Below, in pieces: positions 15,651 through 24,658 of a DNA stretch of 28,072 nt (position 1 is the stretch's first letter; each line of letters starts with the position of its first letter). Under the pieces are notes generated by a model that searched no databases, was not told the origin of the DNA, and was given only the letters and a program-made list of their open reading frames with translations. Both the position numbers and the translations under genes were made by a program. Origin of the DNA: UBA1081 sp045658165 (GTDB lineage Bacteria > Bacillota > Clostridia > Oscillospirales > Acutalibacteraceae); NCBI GenBank assembly GCA_045658165.1, contig JAZOUN010000137.1, forward strand, positions 1 through 28,072. The letters run 5' to 3'.

Positions 15651-16862
15651 ATGAAACTCAAGAAGATTCTTGCTGTTATGCTTGCTCTTGCTATGGTTCT
15701 TTCATTTGCTGCTTCTACAAAGACACCCGGCGCTGAAGATTCATCAAATGTTGACACAAGCAATGTTGACAGCAACAACACCTTCGCAAAAGAAGGCACA
15801 ATCAAGATCGGCGGTATCGGACCCCTCACAGGTGACGCAGCTGTTTACGGCAATGCTGTTAAATACGGCGCAGAACTTGCTGTTAAGGAAATCAATGCAG
15901 CCGGCGGCATCAACGGTTACGAAGTAGAGTACAAGATGGAAGACGACGTTCACGATGCTGAAAAGTCAGTCAATGCTTACGGTGCTCTTAAAGACTGGGG
16001 TATGCAGATGCTTATGGGTACTGTAACATCAGTTCCCTGTACAGCTGTTTCAAACGAAGCTGCTGCAGACAACATGTTCCTTCTTACTCCCTCAGGTTCA
16101 GCTGTAGAATGTCTTGAAGCTGGCGACACTCTTTTCAGAGTTTGTTTCTCAGACCCCAACCAGGGTATTGCTTCTGCTGACTACATTGCTGACAATGCAG
16201 TTGCTAAGAAGATCGGTATCATTTTTAATTCATCAGACGTTTACTCAACAGGTATCAAAGATAAGTTTGTTGAGCAGGCTGCTGTAAAAGGTCTTGAAAT
16301 TGTTGCTACTGAAGCTTTCACAAATGACAGCGCAACAGATTTCACAGCACAGCTTACAAATATCAAGGCTAACGGTGCAGAGCTTGTATTCCTTCCCATC
16401 TATGCAGCTCCCGCATCACTTATCCTTCAGCAGGCTAACACAATGGGCTTTGCTCCTATCTTCTTCGGTTGTGACGGTCTCGACGGTATCCTTTCAGTTG
16501 AGAACTTCGACGCTACTCTTGCAGAAGGCGTAATGCTCCTTACTCCTTTCGTTGCTAATGCAACAGACGCAGAAACAGTTAACTTCGTTAACGGCTTCAA
16601 GTCAATTGCAGACGAAAAGTACCTCAACCAGTTCGCAGCTGATGCATACGATGCTATCTATGCTATCAAGGCAGCAGCTGAAAAAGCTGACATTACACCT
16701 GATATGGATGTTGCAGCAACAGGCGATGCTATGGAGGCTGCTATGACAGAAATCTCAATCGTCGGTGTTACAGGTGCAGGTATCACATGGTCAGCAGACG
16801 GTGAACCCTCAAAGGCTCCCAAGGCTGTTAAAATTGTTAACGGTGAGTACGTAGCTCCCTGA
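15651..16862 (+). CDS. livK: Branched-chain amino-acid ABC transporter, substrate-binding protein (lipobox Cys absent)
   Basis: 403 residues from the ATG at 15651, with GGAGGT 8 nt upstream; the frame opens earlier only at a TTG overlapping the ribosome site. This type I periplasmic-binding fold protein captures leucine/isoleucine/valine or related amino acids for LivHMGF. Family features: IKIGGIGPLTGDAAVYG, AAGGINGYEVEY, and the long two-lobed domain to the end. Residues 1-21 are a signal peptide ending LSFAA, followed by S22 where homologues have the lipidated Cys. A Ser/Asn/Asp linker (23-48) of the kind found behind a lipidated Cys follows. With TCT at 15714-15716 the protein cannot be lipidated at this site and may be released after cleavage by signal peptidase I. 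Codon use suggests very high expression. Confidence 0.92.
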   Translation: MKLKKILAVMLALAMVLSFAASTKTPGAEDSSNVDTSNVDSNNTFAKEGTIKIGGIGPLTGDAAVYGNAVKYGAELAVKEINAAGGINGYEVEYKMEDDVHDAEKSVNAYGALKDWGMQMLMGTVTSVPCTAVSNEAAADNMFLLTPSGSAVECLEAGDTLFRVCFSDPNQGIASADYIADNAVAKKIGIIFNSSDVYSTGIKDKFVEQAAVKGLEIVATEAFTNDSATDFTAQLTNIKANGAELVFLPIYAAPASLILQQANTMGFAPIFFGCDGLDGILSVENFDATLAEGVMLLTPFVANATDAETVNFVNGFKSIADEKYLNQFAADAYDAIYAIKAAAEKADITPDMDVAATGDAMEAAMTEISIVGVTGAGITWSADGEPSKAPKAVKIVNGEYVAP

Positions 16863-16885
16863 TTTTATTGATTGAATAATCCAAC

Positions 16886-17045
16886 GGGTATGTCGTCTTA
16901 GGGCGGCATACCCATGTTTGGAATTATAGGGTTGGTATTTTTTTGGTAAATCTCTGAAAAATACAGTTTATTTTTTTTGACAAGAGCTTTGAAACAGAGT
17001 ATTTGTAACTCTGTTATACGGCAGATGCCCTGTTTCAGGGCTTTT
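16886..17045 (+). promoter_or_regulatory. Structured livK-livH intergenic region, candidate attenuator
   Basis: Three RNA elements fit the 227-nt gap. First, GGGTATGTCG (16886-16895) pairs with CGGCATACCC (16904-16913) just after livK, without a U-tract. Second, AACAGAGT (16993-17000) pairs with ACTCTGTT (17008-17015). Third, GCCCTG/CAGGGC (17027-17032 with 17036-17041) plus TTTT is a terminator-like hairpin. A competing 16-bp helix joins 16982-16997 to 17030-17045 (three G-U pairs) and would remove both later hairpins. This suits partial termination so that LivK exceeds the membrane parts. A TTGACA at 16977 has no good -10, so an internal promoter is not well supported. Confidence 0.5.
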
Positions 17046-17089
17046 GTAGGCACTAAAATATTTTTACCCCGGTAAGGAGTGGGAATTGG

Positions 17090-17971
17090 ATGAAATTTTT
17101 ATCACAGCTGATTTCCGGAATCAGTCTGGGCAGCATTTATTCTCTTATTGCTCTCGGATATACAATGGTTTACGGTATTGCTAAAATGCTTAATTTCGCA
17201 CACGGTGATGTTATTATGATCGGTGCTTTTGTTATTTACACAATGTGTGTAACAGCCGGTGTTCCGACAATTATCAGTGTGCTTATTGCAATTGTTTTCT
17301 GTACATTACTCGGTATTACAATCGAAAGATTTGCATACAAACCTTTAAGACAGGCAACTTCACTTGCTGTTCTTATCACAGCTATCGGTGTCAGTTACCT
17401 TCTTCAGAATCTTGCACTTCTTATTTTCGGTTCAGATACCAAGTCATTTACATCTGTTGTTAACATTGCTCCCATATCACTCGCAGGCGGAGAGCTTGTG
17501 ATTTCAGGTGAAACAATTGTTACAATTATTGTTTCTGTTATTATAATGGTTGCTCTTGTAATCTTTGTTAACAAGACAAAACCCGGCAAGGCAATGCTTG
17601 CAGTTTCAGAAGATAAAGGTGCAGCTCAGCTCATGGGTATCAATGTAAACGGTACTATAGCTCTTACATTTGCCATCGGTTCTGCTCTTGCTGCTATTGC
17701 AGGTGCACTTCTTTGCTCAACATACCCCGCACTCAGCCCCTACACAGGTGCAATGCCCGGTATCAAGGCATTCGTTGCAGCTGTTCTCGGCGGTATCGGT
17801 TCAATACCCGGTGCTATGATTGGTGGTATTGTTCTTGGTGTTATTGAAAACTTAAGTAAAGGCTATATTTCATCTCAGCTCTCAGATGCAATAGTTTTTG
17901 CTGTTCTTATTATTGTACTTCTTGTCCGTCCCACAGGTATTATGGGTAAGAAGATAAATGAGAAAGTGTGA
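17090..17971 (+). CDS. livH: Branched-chain amino-acid ABC transporter permease LivH
   Basis: 293 residues, about eight hydrophobic helices, normal LivH length. Typical sequences are GISLGSIYSLIALGYTMVYGIAKMLNFAHGDV at the N-terminus and GGIGSIPGAMIGGIVLGVIEN near the C-terminus, the latter around the coupling helix that docks to the ATPases. It forms the membrane channel with LivM. The ATG has AAGGAG 10 nt upstream, with a small TTACC/GGTAA inverted repeat (17064-17075) reaching into that site. livM follows directly. Confidence 0.95.
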   Translation: MKFLSQLISGISLGSIYSLIALGYTMVYGIAKMLNFAHGDVIMIGAFVIYTMCVTAGVPTIISVLIAIVFCTLLGITIERFAYKPLRQATSLAVLITAIGVSYLLQNLALLIFGSDTKSFTSVVNIAPISLAGGELVISGETIVTIIVSVIIMVALVIFVNKTKPGKAMLAVSEDKGAAQLMGINVNGTIALTFAIGSALAAIAGALLCSTYPALSPYTGAMPGIKAFVAAVLGGIGSIPGAMIGGIVLGVIENLSKGYISSQLSDAIVFAVLIIVLLVRPTGIMGKKINEKV

Positions 17972-17982
17972 GGTGGGTTAAT

Positions 17983-19086
17983 ATGTCAAAGAATACAAAT
18001 ACATCACCTCTTGCAAAGAAAAAGACTATGCGCCCCGTTACAAAGCAGAATCTTATCACATATGTAATTGTAATTGCCGCATTCACTCTTTTCCAGACTC
18101 TTTCAGCAACAGGCAATCTCAAACATGCTCACAAAGCACTTCTTGTTCCTGTATGTACAAGCATAATTATGGCAGTTTCTCTTAACCTTGTTGTAGGTGT
18201 TCTCGGTGAACTCAGCCTTGGTCATGCAGGCTTTATGTGTGTAGGTGCTTATGCAGGTTCATTCTTCTCTGTTCTTATGGAGGATGTTATCACAATTGCC
18301 TGGATAAGATTCACACTCGCTTTTGTTGTAGCTGCTGTTGCCGCTTCAATCGCAGGTATTCTCATCGGTATTCCCGTTCTTCGTCTCAAGGGTGACTATC
18401 TTGCTATTGTTACGCTTGCGTTCGGTGAAATTATAAAAACTCTTGTTAATGCTCTTTATGTCGGTAAAGATGCTGAAGGTTTCCATGTTGCTCTTGATTC
18501 CGCAAAACTCGATCTTGCAACAGACGGAATGATTATAATGAAAGGTCCTCAGGGTATAACAGGTACTCCTAAGGATTCAACATTTGTTATCGGTTTTGTT
18601 CTTATTATGATCACATTGTTCATCGTAACAAATCTTATGGATTCAAGAACAGGTCGTGCAATCATGTCTATCCGTGATAACAGAATCGCTGCTGAATCAG
18701 TAGGTATTGATATCACAAAGTACAAGCTTATGGTTTTCACAATTTCTGCTGCAATTGCAGGTTGTGCAGGTGTACTTTATTCACATAACATTTCAACTCT
18801 TACAGCAACAACTTCAAACTTCGGTTATAACATGTCAATTCTTGTTCTTGTTTATGTTGTTCTCGGTGGTCTCGGCAATATCAGAGGTTCTGTTATCGCT
18901 GCTACAATTCTCTATGCTCTTCCTGAACTTCTTCGTGGTTTCAGTGAGTACAGAATGCTTATTTATGCAATCGTTCTCATCGTAATGATGATTGTTAATA
19001 ACGGATCATATTTTGTTAAGATTAAAGAAAAGATTTCAGTTAATTTTTCATCAAAAATGAAAAAGAATAACAAGGAGGTAATTTGA
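17983..19086 (+). CDS. livM: Branched-chain amino-acid ABC transporter permease LivM
   Basis: 367 residues from the ATG at 17983, which has AGGTGGG 5 nt upstream. The longer frame begins with a GTG at 17968 overlapping the end of livH and is less likely. A basic N-terminus precedes about nine hydrophobic segments. The family core is visible: LNLVVGVLGELSLGHAGFM, IPVLRLKGDYLAIVTLAFGE, and GRAIMSIRDNRIAAESVGI before the coupling region. It pairs with LivH as the heterodimeric channel. Its stop lies 1 bp before livG, so translation of livG is probably coupled. Confidence 0.95.
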   Translation: MSKNTNTSPLAKKKTMRPVTKQNLITYVIVIAAFTLFQTLSATGNLKHAHKALLVPVCTSIIMAVSLNLVVGVLGELSLGHAGFMCVGAYAGSFFSVLMEDVITIAWIRFTLAFVVAAVAASIAGILIGIPVLRLKGDYLAIVTLAFGEIIKTLVNALYVGKDAEGFHVALDSAKLDLATDGMIIMKGPQGITGTPKDSTFVIGFVLIMITLFIVTNLMDSRTGRAIMSIRDNRIAAESVGIDITKYKLMVFTISAAIAGCAGVLYSHNISTLTATTSNFGYNMSILVLVYVVLGGLGNIRGSVIAATILYALPELLRGFSEYRMLIYAIVLIVMMIVNNGSYFVKIKEKISVNFSSKMKKNNKEVI

Positions 19087-19087
19087 G

Positions 19088-19846
19088 ATGGCATTACTTG
19101 AAGTTAAAAATCTCGGTATTACCTTCGGTGGTCTTAAAGCTGTTGATAATTTCAGTCTTACTCTTGAAAAAGGTGCACTTTACGGACTTATCGGTCCCAA
19201 CGGTGCAGGTAAGACAACAGTTTTTAATCTTCTTACAGGCGTATATAAACCTACATCAGGAACATTCTTCCTTGACGGTAAGGAACTCAAAGGTAAAAAG
19301 CCTGCAGAAATTAATAAAGCCGGTATCGCTCGTACATTCCAGAACATCAGACTTTTCAAGAATCTTTCTGTTATTGATAACGTTAAGGTCGGTCTTCATA
19401 ATCAGATGAAGTATTTTACTATAGCAGGTATATTCAGACTTCCCGGTTTTTTCAAGACTGAAAAGATGATGAACGAGAAGGCACTTGAACTTCTGAAAGT
19501 TTTTGAACTTGATGACAGTGCAGATACTCTTGCTTCAAATCTTCCTTACGGTAAACAGCGTAAGCTTGAAATTGCAAGAGCTATTGCAACAAATCCCAAG
19601 CTTCTTCTTCTTGACGAACCTGCTGCAGGTATGAACCCCAATGAAACAAAGGAACTTATGGAAACAATCCGTTTTGTAAGAGATCATTTCAATCTTACAG
19701 TTCTTGTAATTGAGCATGATATGAGCCTTGTTTCAGGTATCTGTGAAGAAATTACAGTTCTCAATTTCGGTACAGAACTTGCAAAGGGTAAAACTGAAGA
19801 TGTTCTTAAAAATCCTGAAGTTGTAAAGGCTTATCTCGGTCAGTAA
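19088..19846 (+). CDS. livG: Branched-chain amino-acid ABC transporter ATPase LivG
   Basis: 252 residues. It provides one of the two nucleotide-binding subunits that drive amino-acid import. Walker A GPNGAGKT (36-43), Q-loop FQNI (84-87), signature LPYGKQ (152-157, the usual LivG variant of LSGGQ), Walker B LLLLDE (172-177) and the H-loop EHD are all present. The C-terminal LNFGTELAKGKTEDVLKNPEVVKAYLG is typical of LivG. AAGGAGGT lies 7 nt before the ATG, inside livM. Confidence 0.96.
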   Translation: MALLEVKNLGITFGGLKAVDNFSLTLEKGALYGLIGPNGAGKTTVFNLLTGVYKPTSGTFFLDGKELKGKKPAEINKAGIARTFQNIRLFKNLSVIDNVKVGLHNQMKYFTIAGIFRLPGFFKTEKMMNEKALELLKVFELDDSADTLASNLPYGKQRKLEIARAIATNPKLLLLDEPAAGMNPNETKELMETIRFVRDHFNLTVLVIEHDMSLVSGICEEITVLNFGTELAKGKTEDVLKNPEVVKAYLGQ

Positions 19847-19858
19847 GGAGGAATTATT

Positions 19859-20569
19859 ATGGCAATGCTTGAAGTAAGAGACCTTAATGTTTATTTCGGT
19901 GTTATTCAGGCAATCAAGAATATATCTTTTGATGTAAATCAAGGTGAAGTTGTGGCTCTTATCGGTGCAAACGGTGCAGGTAAAACAACTACACTTCATA
20001 CAGTAACAGGTCTTCTTCCTGCTGCAAGCGGAACAATTACTCTCGACGGTAAAGATCTCGGCAAAGTCCCTGCTCATAAGATAGTATCAATGGGTATGGC
20101 ACATGTTCCTGAAGGAAGACGTGTTTTTGCAGCTCTTTCTGTTTACGATAACCTTAAATTAGGTGCTTTTACAAGAAAAGATAAGAAAGAAATTGAAGAT
20201 TCACTTGAAATGGTTTTTGAAGCTTTCCCCAGACTCAAGGAGCGTCGCAATCAGGTTGCGGGTACTCTTTCAGGTGGTGAACAGCAGATGCTTGCAATGG
20301 GCAGAGCTCTTATGAGCAAACCCCGAATCATTCTTATGGACGAACCGTCAATGGGACTTTCTCCTCTTTACGTTACTGAAATTTTTGAAATCATCAAAAA
20401 GATCAAAGCGGAGGGTACAACAGTTCTTCTTGTTGAGCAGAATGCAAATATGGCTCTTCAGGTGGCTGACAGAGCTTATGTTCTTGAAACAGGTAAAATC
20501 ATCATGGACGGTAAGGCAAGTGACCTTATGAATGACGAGAGAGTGCGTAAGGCATATCTCGGTGCATAA
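19859..20569 (+). CDS. livF: Branched-chain amino-acid ABC transporter ATPase LivF
   Basis: 236 residues, partner ATPase of LivG. Walker A GANGAGKT (36-43), signature LSGGEQ (137-142), Walker B IILMDE (157-162) and H-loop region LLVEQN are intact. VPEGRRVFAALSVYDNL is characteristic of LivF. AAGGAGG precedes the ATG, 12 bp after livG. It is the last gene of the operon and is followed by a strong terminator. Confidence 0.96.
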   Translation: MAMLEVRDLNVYFGVIQAIKNISFDVNQGEVVALIGANGAGKTTTLHTVTGLLPAASGTITLDGKDLGKVPAHKIVSMGMAHVPEGRRVFAALSVYDNLKLGAFTRKDKKEIEDSLEMVFEAFPRLKERRNQVAGTLSGGEQQMLAMGRALMSKPRIILMDEPSMGLSPLYVTEIFEIIKKIKAEGTTVLLVEQNANMALQVADRAYVLETGKIIMDGKASDLMNDERVRKAYLGA

Positions 20570-20573
20570 CAAA

Positions 20574-20611
20574 TAAAAAAAGGAGTTGGTTTTCCAACTC
20601 CTTAATTTTTT
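20574..20611. terminator. Bidirectional intrinsic terminator
   Basis: A perfect 10-bp stem (20580-20589 with 20594-20603, TTTT loop) is flanked by an A-run on the left and a T-run on the right. It serves livF on the plus strand and pcrA on the minus strand. Confidence 0.92.
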
Positions 20612-23019
20612 TATATTTTTGTAAGCGGTGCAACTTTTGCCATGAGCTTTTTTGTGCCCACATCGTCAAATGCAATTTCAAGAAGCATATCATTACCCAT
20701 CTTGCTGGCAGAAAGAATCATGCCGTTTCCGAATTTTTTGTGATTTACGCGGTCACCCGCATTGTATGAGAGTGAAGTGTTTTTTGAAGCTGCCGGAGCA
20801 GAACTGAACACTGAAGTATAGGTGCTTTTCGGTTTATAACTTTCTTTTGAAGCAGATGTGAATGTATTGCTGTTATCATAACTTCTGTGGCTGTATCCTG
20901 ATGAATAACCGGAGCCGAATGCAGATTCGGGCTTCTTTATAATTGTAAGATTTTCAGGTATTTCAGCTAAAAAGCATGATGGCGGATTGTATGATGTCTG
21001 ACCGTGCAGCATTCTTGTTTTTGCATTTGTAAGAGTAAGTTTTTCTTTTGCTCTTGTAATGCCTACATATGCAAGACGTCTTTCTTCTTCCATATCAGCC
21101 TGAGACATAATTGACTGCATTCCGGGGAAAATACCGTTTTCCATTCCGGGGATATATACAACGGGGAATTCAAGACCTTTTGCTGAATGAAGTGTCATAA
21201 GTACAACAGCATCGCTTTCTGCATTGTAGTTATCAATATCAGACATCAGGGCTACATCTTCAAGGAATGAATCAAGCGTAGGCTGTTCAGGGTTTTCCTG
21301 AATGTATCGCTGAATATTTGATGCAAGTTCGTTTATATTTGCAAGACGGTCTGTGAATGTGTCTTTATCCTGTGCAAGGAAATCAACATAGCCTATTTTT
21401 GTAATAAGTGTTTCAAAAAGCTCTGACGGTTCAACTGAATCCTTCATTTCATGAAGAGAATCTATCATCATTGTAAATTCGTTGAGCCTGCTTACCGCTC
21501 TTGAAAGAACAGGGTAGTCAGAAGCATGGCTTATTACTTCATAAAGGCTTATACCCAGTGCATCGGCAATTTTTGCAGCATTGTTCATGGTGCTTTCACC
21601 GATACCTCTTTTAGGTTCATTTATAATTCGTCTGAGTCTTACTGTGTCATTCGGATTGCATATTACTGAGAGGTATGCAACGATATCTTTGACTTCTTTT
21701 CGTTCATAGAATCGGTGACCGCCGATAATTCGGTAGGGAATACCTGAACGTACAAGAGAACGTTCTATTGTTGCAGATTGAGCATTCATTCTGTACAGAA
21801 CTGCATGATCGCTCCAGTTTCTGCCTTTTGCAGATGAATCCATTATGCTTGATGCAATATACATAGCTTCACCGATGTCGTCGGATGAAGTGTTTATAAG
21901 AATTTTGTCACCTACACCGTTATCTGTCCAGAGAGTTTTTCCTTTACGCTCTGAATTGTTTGAAATAACAGCATTGGCAGCATCAAGAATATTCTGAGTT
22001 GAACGGTAATTCTGTTCAAGGCGTATTGTTTTTGCGTTATCATACTGGAATTCAAATCTGAGAATGTTTTCAATTGTGGCGCCTCTGAATTTATAGATAC
22101 TTTGGTCGTCGTCACCAACAACGCAGATGTTTTTATAACCGCCTGCAAGCAGAGATGTGAGTTTGTACTGCGCATGGTTTGTATCCTGATATTCGTCCAC
22201 CATTACATATCTGAATTTGCTTTGATAATATTCACGGACTTCCTTGTTTTCTGAAAGCAGTTTTACAGTATTTACAATAATATCGTCAAAATCCATTGCA
22301 TCAGCATTTTTAAGGAGTTCCTGATATTTTTTGTAAGCTCGTCCGATAATGGTTTTTCTGTTGTCGCCTTCATTTTCTTTTAGATATTCATCGGGAGTAA
22401 TGAGAGAATCCTTCGCTCTGCTGATTTCACTCATAATTGCTTTTGCCGCAATAAATTTATCGTCAAAATTAAGAAGACGCTGACATTCTTTTATTACACG
22501 CTTAGAGTCGTCTGTGTCGTAAATTGTGAAGTGTGAGGAATAGCCTAATTTTTCACCTTCACGACGAAGAATTCTTACGCAGCAGGAATGGAATGTACTT
22601 GCCCATATGCTGTTTGCATCTTCTTCGCCAAGCATTTTTACAAGACGTTCTTTCAGTTCGTTGGCAGCTTTGTTTGTGAATGTAATAGCAAGAATTTCCC
22701 ACGGTCTTGGTGCGTCATAAGCCATAATTCTGTGCGCTTCCTGTGAAAGAGAAACATCACCGTTGTAGTATCTTGTTAAAAGTTCGTAATCTTCTTCGTT
22801 CATGGGGAAACGGAATTCACTTTTTCCGTACGCATCACCATAGCTGATAAGATATGCAATTCTGTTTACAAGAACGGTGGTTTTTCCGCTTCCTGCACCT
22901 GCAAGAATAAGCAAAGGTCCTTTTGTTGTTGTGACAGCTTCGAACTGCTTATCGTTCATTCTGCCGTATTCTTTTTTTATGATTTTATCTCTTAAAATTT
23001 TAAAATCCTGAATATTCAT
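20611..23019 (-). CDS. pcrA: UvrD/PcrA-family ATP-dependent DNA helicase
   Basis: 802 residues from the ATG at 23019, with AAGGA 8 nt upstream. The frame extends 25 codons further, but that part overlaps the previous gene and looks non-coding. It is a superfamily 1A 3'-5' helicase acting in excision repair and in clearing proteins from replicating DNA. Motifs: Q-motif near Q25, Walker A AGAGSGKT (40-47), DEYQD (275-279), GDDDQSIYKFRG (302-313), QNYRS, VVLMTLHSAKGLEFP and VGITRAKEKL. A Ser/Tyr/Asn-rich linker leads to a C-terminal Tudor-like domain (about 755-802, GDRVNHKKFGNGMIL), which in PcrA contacts RNA polymerase. It is last in the operon led by the DivIVA-like gene. Confidence 0.95.
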   Translation of the reverse strand: MNIQDFKILRDKIIKKEYGRMNDKQFEAVTTTKGPLLILAGAGSGKTTVLVNRIAYLISYGDAYGKSEFRFPMNEEDYELLTRYYNGDVSLSQEAHRIMAYDAPRPWEILAITFTNKAANELKERLVKMLGEEDANSIWASTFHSCCVRILRREGEKLGYSSHFTIYDTDDSKRVIKECQRLLNFDDKFIAAKAIMSEISRAKDSLITPDEYLKENEGDNRKTIIGRAYKKYQELLKNADAMDFDDIIVNTVKLLSENKEVREYYQSKFRYVMVDEYQDTNHAQYKLTSLLAGGYKNICVVGDDDQSIYKFRGATIENILRFEFQYDNAKTIRLEQNYRSTQNILDAANAVISNNSERKGKTLWTDNGVGDKILINTSSDDIGEAMYIASSIMDSSAKGRNWSDHAVLYRMNAQSATIERSLVRSGIPYRIIGGHRFYERKEVKDIVAYLSVICNPNDTVRLRRIINEPKRGIGESTMNNAAKIADALGISLYEVISHASDYPVLSRAVSRLNEFTMMIDSLHEMKDSVEPSELFETLITKIGYVDFLAQDKDTFTDRLANINELASNIQRYIQENPEQPTLDSFLEDVALMSDIDNYNAESDAVVLMTLHSAKGLEFPVVYIPGMENGIFPGMQSIMSQADMEEERRLAYVGITRAKEKLTLTNAKTRMLHGQTSYNPPSCFLAEIPENLTIIKKPESAFGSGYSSGYSHRSYDNSNTFTSASKESYKPKSTYTSVFSSAPAASKNTSLSYNAGDRVNHKKFGNGMILSASKMGNDMLLEIAFDDVGTKKLMAKVAPLTKI

Positions 23020-23030
23020 TGTATTTATCC

Positions 23031-23609
23031 TTATGAATTCTTTATTAAAATATATTGCAGTAACTGTACTGTTTCGTTGCAGATGTCGCTGCATCTGCCT
23101 GCTGTATATAAAATATGATTGTATTCGTTGTTTTTAGTTCTGTATAAACAATCAATATGTGTTTTCTGTAATTGAGAAAGTAATGTTTCCGTGTTTGTAA
23201 AATGACTCTGCATCTCGCCTTGTTTCGGATATTCCGATAATTTATTAATTATGTCAGATAAAGAGTTCACAGCTTCAGTGAGTTTTTCTGCAAGTGACAC
23301 AATAAATGACGGAAAACCGAAAAAATCCGATTGGGCAGAATATTTGCAAAGTAAATTTATGTCTGAGTAAAGATCTTTCAGTTTTATGCTGATTATGAGA
23401 ATGTCTTCTCTTTCAAAAGGAGTAAAATAATCCTTTGCAAGATTCGTTTTTATTTCATTGAAAATGTTTTCAACATCTTTGCTGTTGTCTTTAAATGAAA
23501 GCACTTCTGAAGAAATAAGATCTTTTGCCGTAGTGATATCAGATACGCAAACAGATATCAGAAGTTTCATTTTTTCAAAATAGTTGATTTTGTTGTGTTT
23601 ATCCATCAT
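23031..23609 (-). CDS. DUF47/PhoU-like accessory protein of the PiT transporter
   Basis: 192 residues, all helical in character, without a signal or membrane segment. The FTPFEREDILIISIKLKDLYSDI stretch (about 62-84) matches the DUF47 (PhoU-like) pattern, in which acidic residues on a helix bundle bind metal. These proteins are usually encoded beside PiT phosphate transporters and are thought to control their activity. The ATG overlaps the pit stop in an ATGA arrangement, and a second ATG follows at once. There is no strong ribosome site, so translation is coupled to pit. Sequence similarity to DUF47 is modest; the neighbour is strong support. Confidence 0.8.
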   Translation of the reverse strand: MMDKHNKINYFEKMKLLISVCVSDITTAKDLISSEVLSFKDNSKDVENIFNEIKTNLAKDYFTPFEREDILIISIKLKDLYSDINLLCKYSAQSDFFGFPSFIVSLAEKLTEAVNSLSDIINKLSEYPKQGEMQSHFTNTETLLSQLQKTHIDCLYRTKNNEYNHILYTAGRCSDICNETVQLLQYILIKNS

Positions 23610-24652
23610 AACACCGTTTCAGAAAGAATCACAGTCAATAAATATCCGAGAAATCCGCAACCCGGAAATGTAAGAATCCAGGTAAGAATCATCTCTTTTG
23701 CAATTTTCCAGTCCACTGATGATAAACGTCTTGCAGCACCAACACCCATAATTGCAGTTGTTTTTGTATGGGTAGTGCTGACGGGTAAACCTGTAATCGT
23801 AGCAATAAGCAGTGACAGCGCACCTGCAAAGTCTGCACAGAATCCTTGATATTTTTTTAGCCTTACCATATCAGAACCCATCGATTTTATAATTCTCATA
23901 CCACCGACAGAAGTGCCGAATGCCATAAGAACCGAACAGTAAATTATCAGCAATAACGCAGTATGAGAATCTGATGCGTTCTGATGCGTGAATACAGAAA
24001 AAGAAACAATAAAAACGCCTATAAATTTCTGTCCGTCCTGAGCACCGTGCATAAAGGCCATAAATGCCGCAGAAAGATTCTGAAGATAAATAAAATAACG
24101 GTCTGTTTTTGTTTTATTGCAGTTTCTTATTATTGCACTTACTGCTTTTACAATAATAAATCCCAACACAAAACCCGATACAGCCGATATAAGAAGTCCT
24201 GAAATAACCTTAAACCATTGATCTTTATTTATGCCGTCAAGACTTTTGTTTATTGCAATTGCCGCACCTGAAAGAGACGCTACAAGAGCGTGGCTTTCAC
24301 TTGTCGGAATACCGAAAAACCATGCGGCAACAGCCCACAATATTATAGATAACAATGCAGCACAAAGAGCAATAGAAGAGGATTTTTCATCGTCAGGAAA
24401 GACTGCGATTGTGCTTATTGCAGAAATGACCTTTCCGCTTATTGCCGACATTACAAAAACACCTGCAAAATTCATTATTGCTGCAAGGCGTATTGCATTG
24501 CGCGGAGTTATTGTTCTTGCGGAAATGCATGTTGCAATTGCTGTTGGAGCATCTGTCCATCCGTTTACTGTTATAACACCCGAAATCAATATAAACAAAA
24601 GCAGATATATCGGATTTGCAATGAGCAGATTTACAGAGTCAGACAGATGCAA
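23606..24652 (-). CDS. pit: PiT-family inorganic phosphate transporter
   Basis: 348 residues with about ten hydrophobic helices. The PiT signature appears in both halves: VNGWTDAPTAIAT (29-41) and ITGLPVSTTHTKTTAIMGVG near the C-terminus, along with GIPTSESHAL and FMHGAQDGQKFIGVF. It imports phosphate with a cation. The frame begins with TTG at 24652; no ATG lies before the first helix, and homologues begin at a similar place. GAGG lies 11 nt upstream, inside the end of the preceding gene, which stops 6 bp earlier. The non-ATG start and long spacing suggest low, coupled translation. It is followed by its DUF47 partner. Confidence 0.92.
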   Translation of the reverse strand: MHLSDSVNLLIANPIYLLLFILISGVITVNGWTDAPTAIATCISARTITPRNAIRLAAIMNFAGVFVMSAISGKVISAISTIAVFPDDEKSSSIALCAALLSIILWAVAAWFFGIPTSESHALVASLSGAAIAINKSLDGINKDQWFKVISGLLISAVSGFVLGFIIVKAVSAIIRNCNKTKTDRYFIYLQNLSAAFMAFMHGAQDGQKFIGVFIVSFSVFTHQNASDSHTALLLIIYCSVLMAFGTSVGGMRIIKSMGSDMVRLKKYQGFCADFAGALSLLIATITGLPVSTTHTKTTAIMGVGAARRLSSVDWKIAKEMILTWILTFPGCGFLGYLLTVILSETVL

Positions 24653-24658
24653 AAATTA

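Noticed and set aside
16977..17005. Internal promoter for livH starting with TTGACA
   Set aside because: At 17 bp the -10 would be TATTTG, a poor match. A second option (TTGAAA at 16989 with TGTTAT) is also weak. Transcription from the livK promoter is more likely.
23020..23094. 25-codon N-terminal extension of pcrA
   Set aside because: It overlaps the end of the DUF47 gene, does not resemble helicase sequence, and the ATG at 23019 has its own ribosome site.
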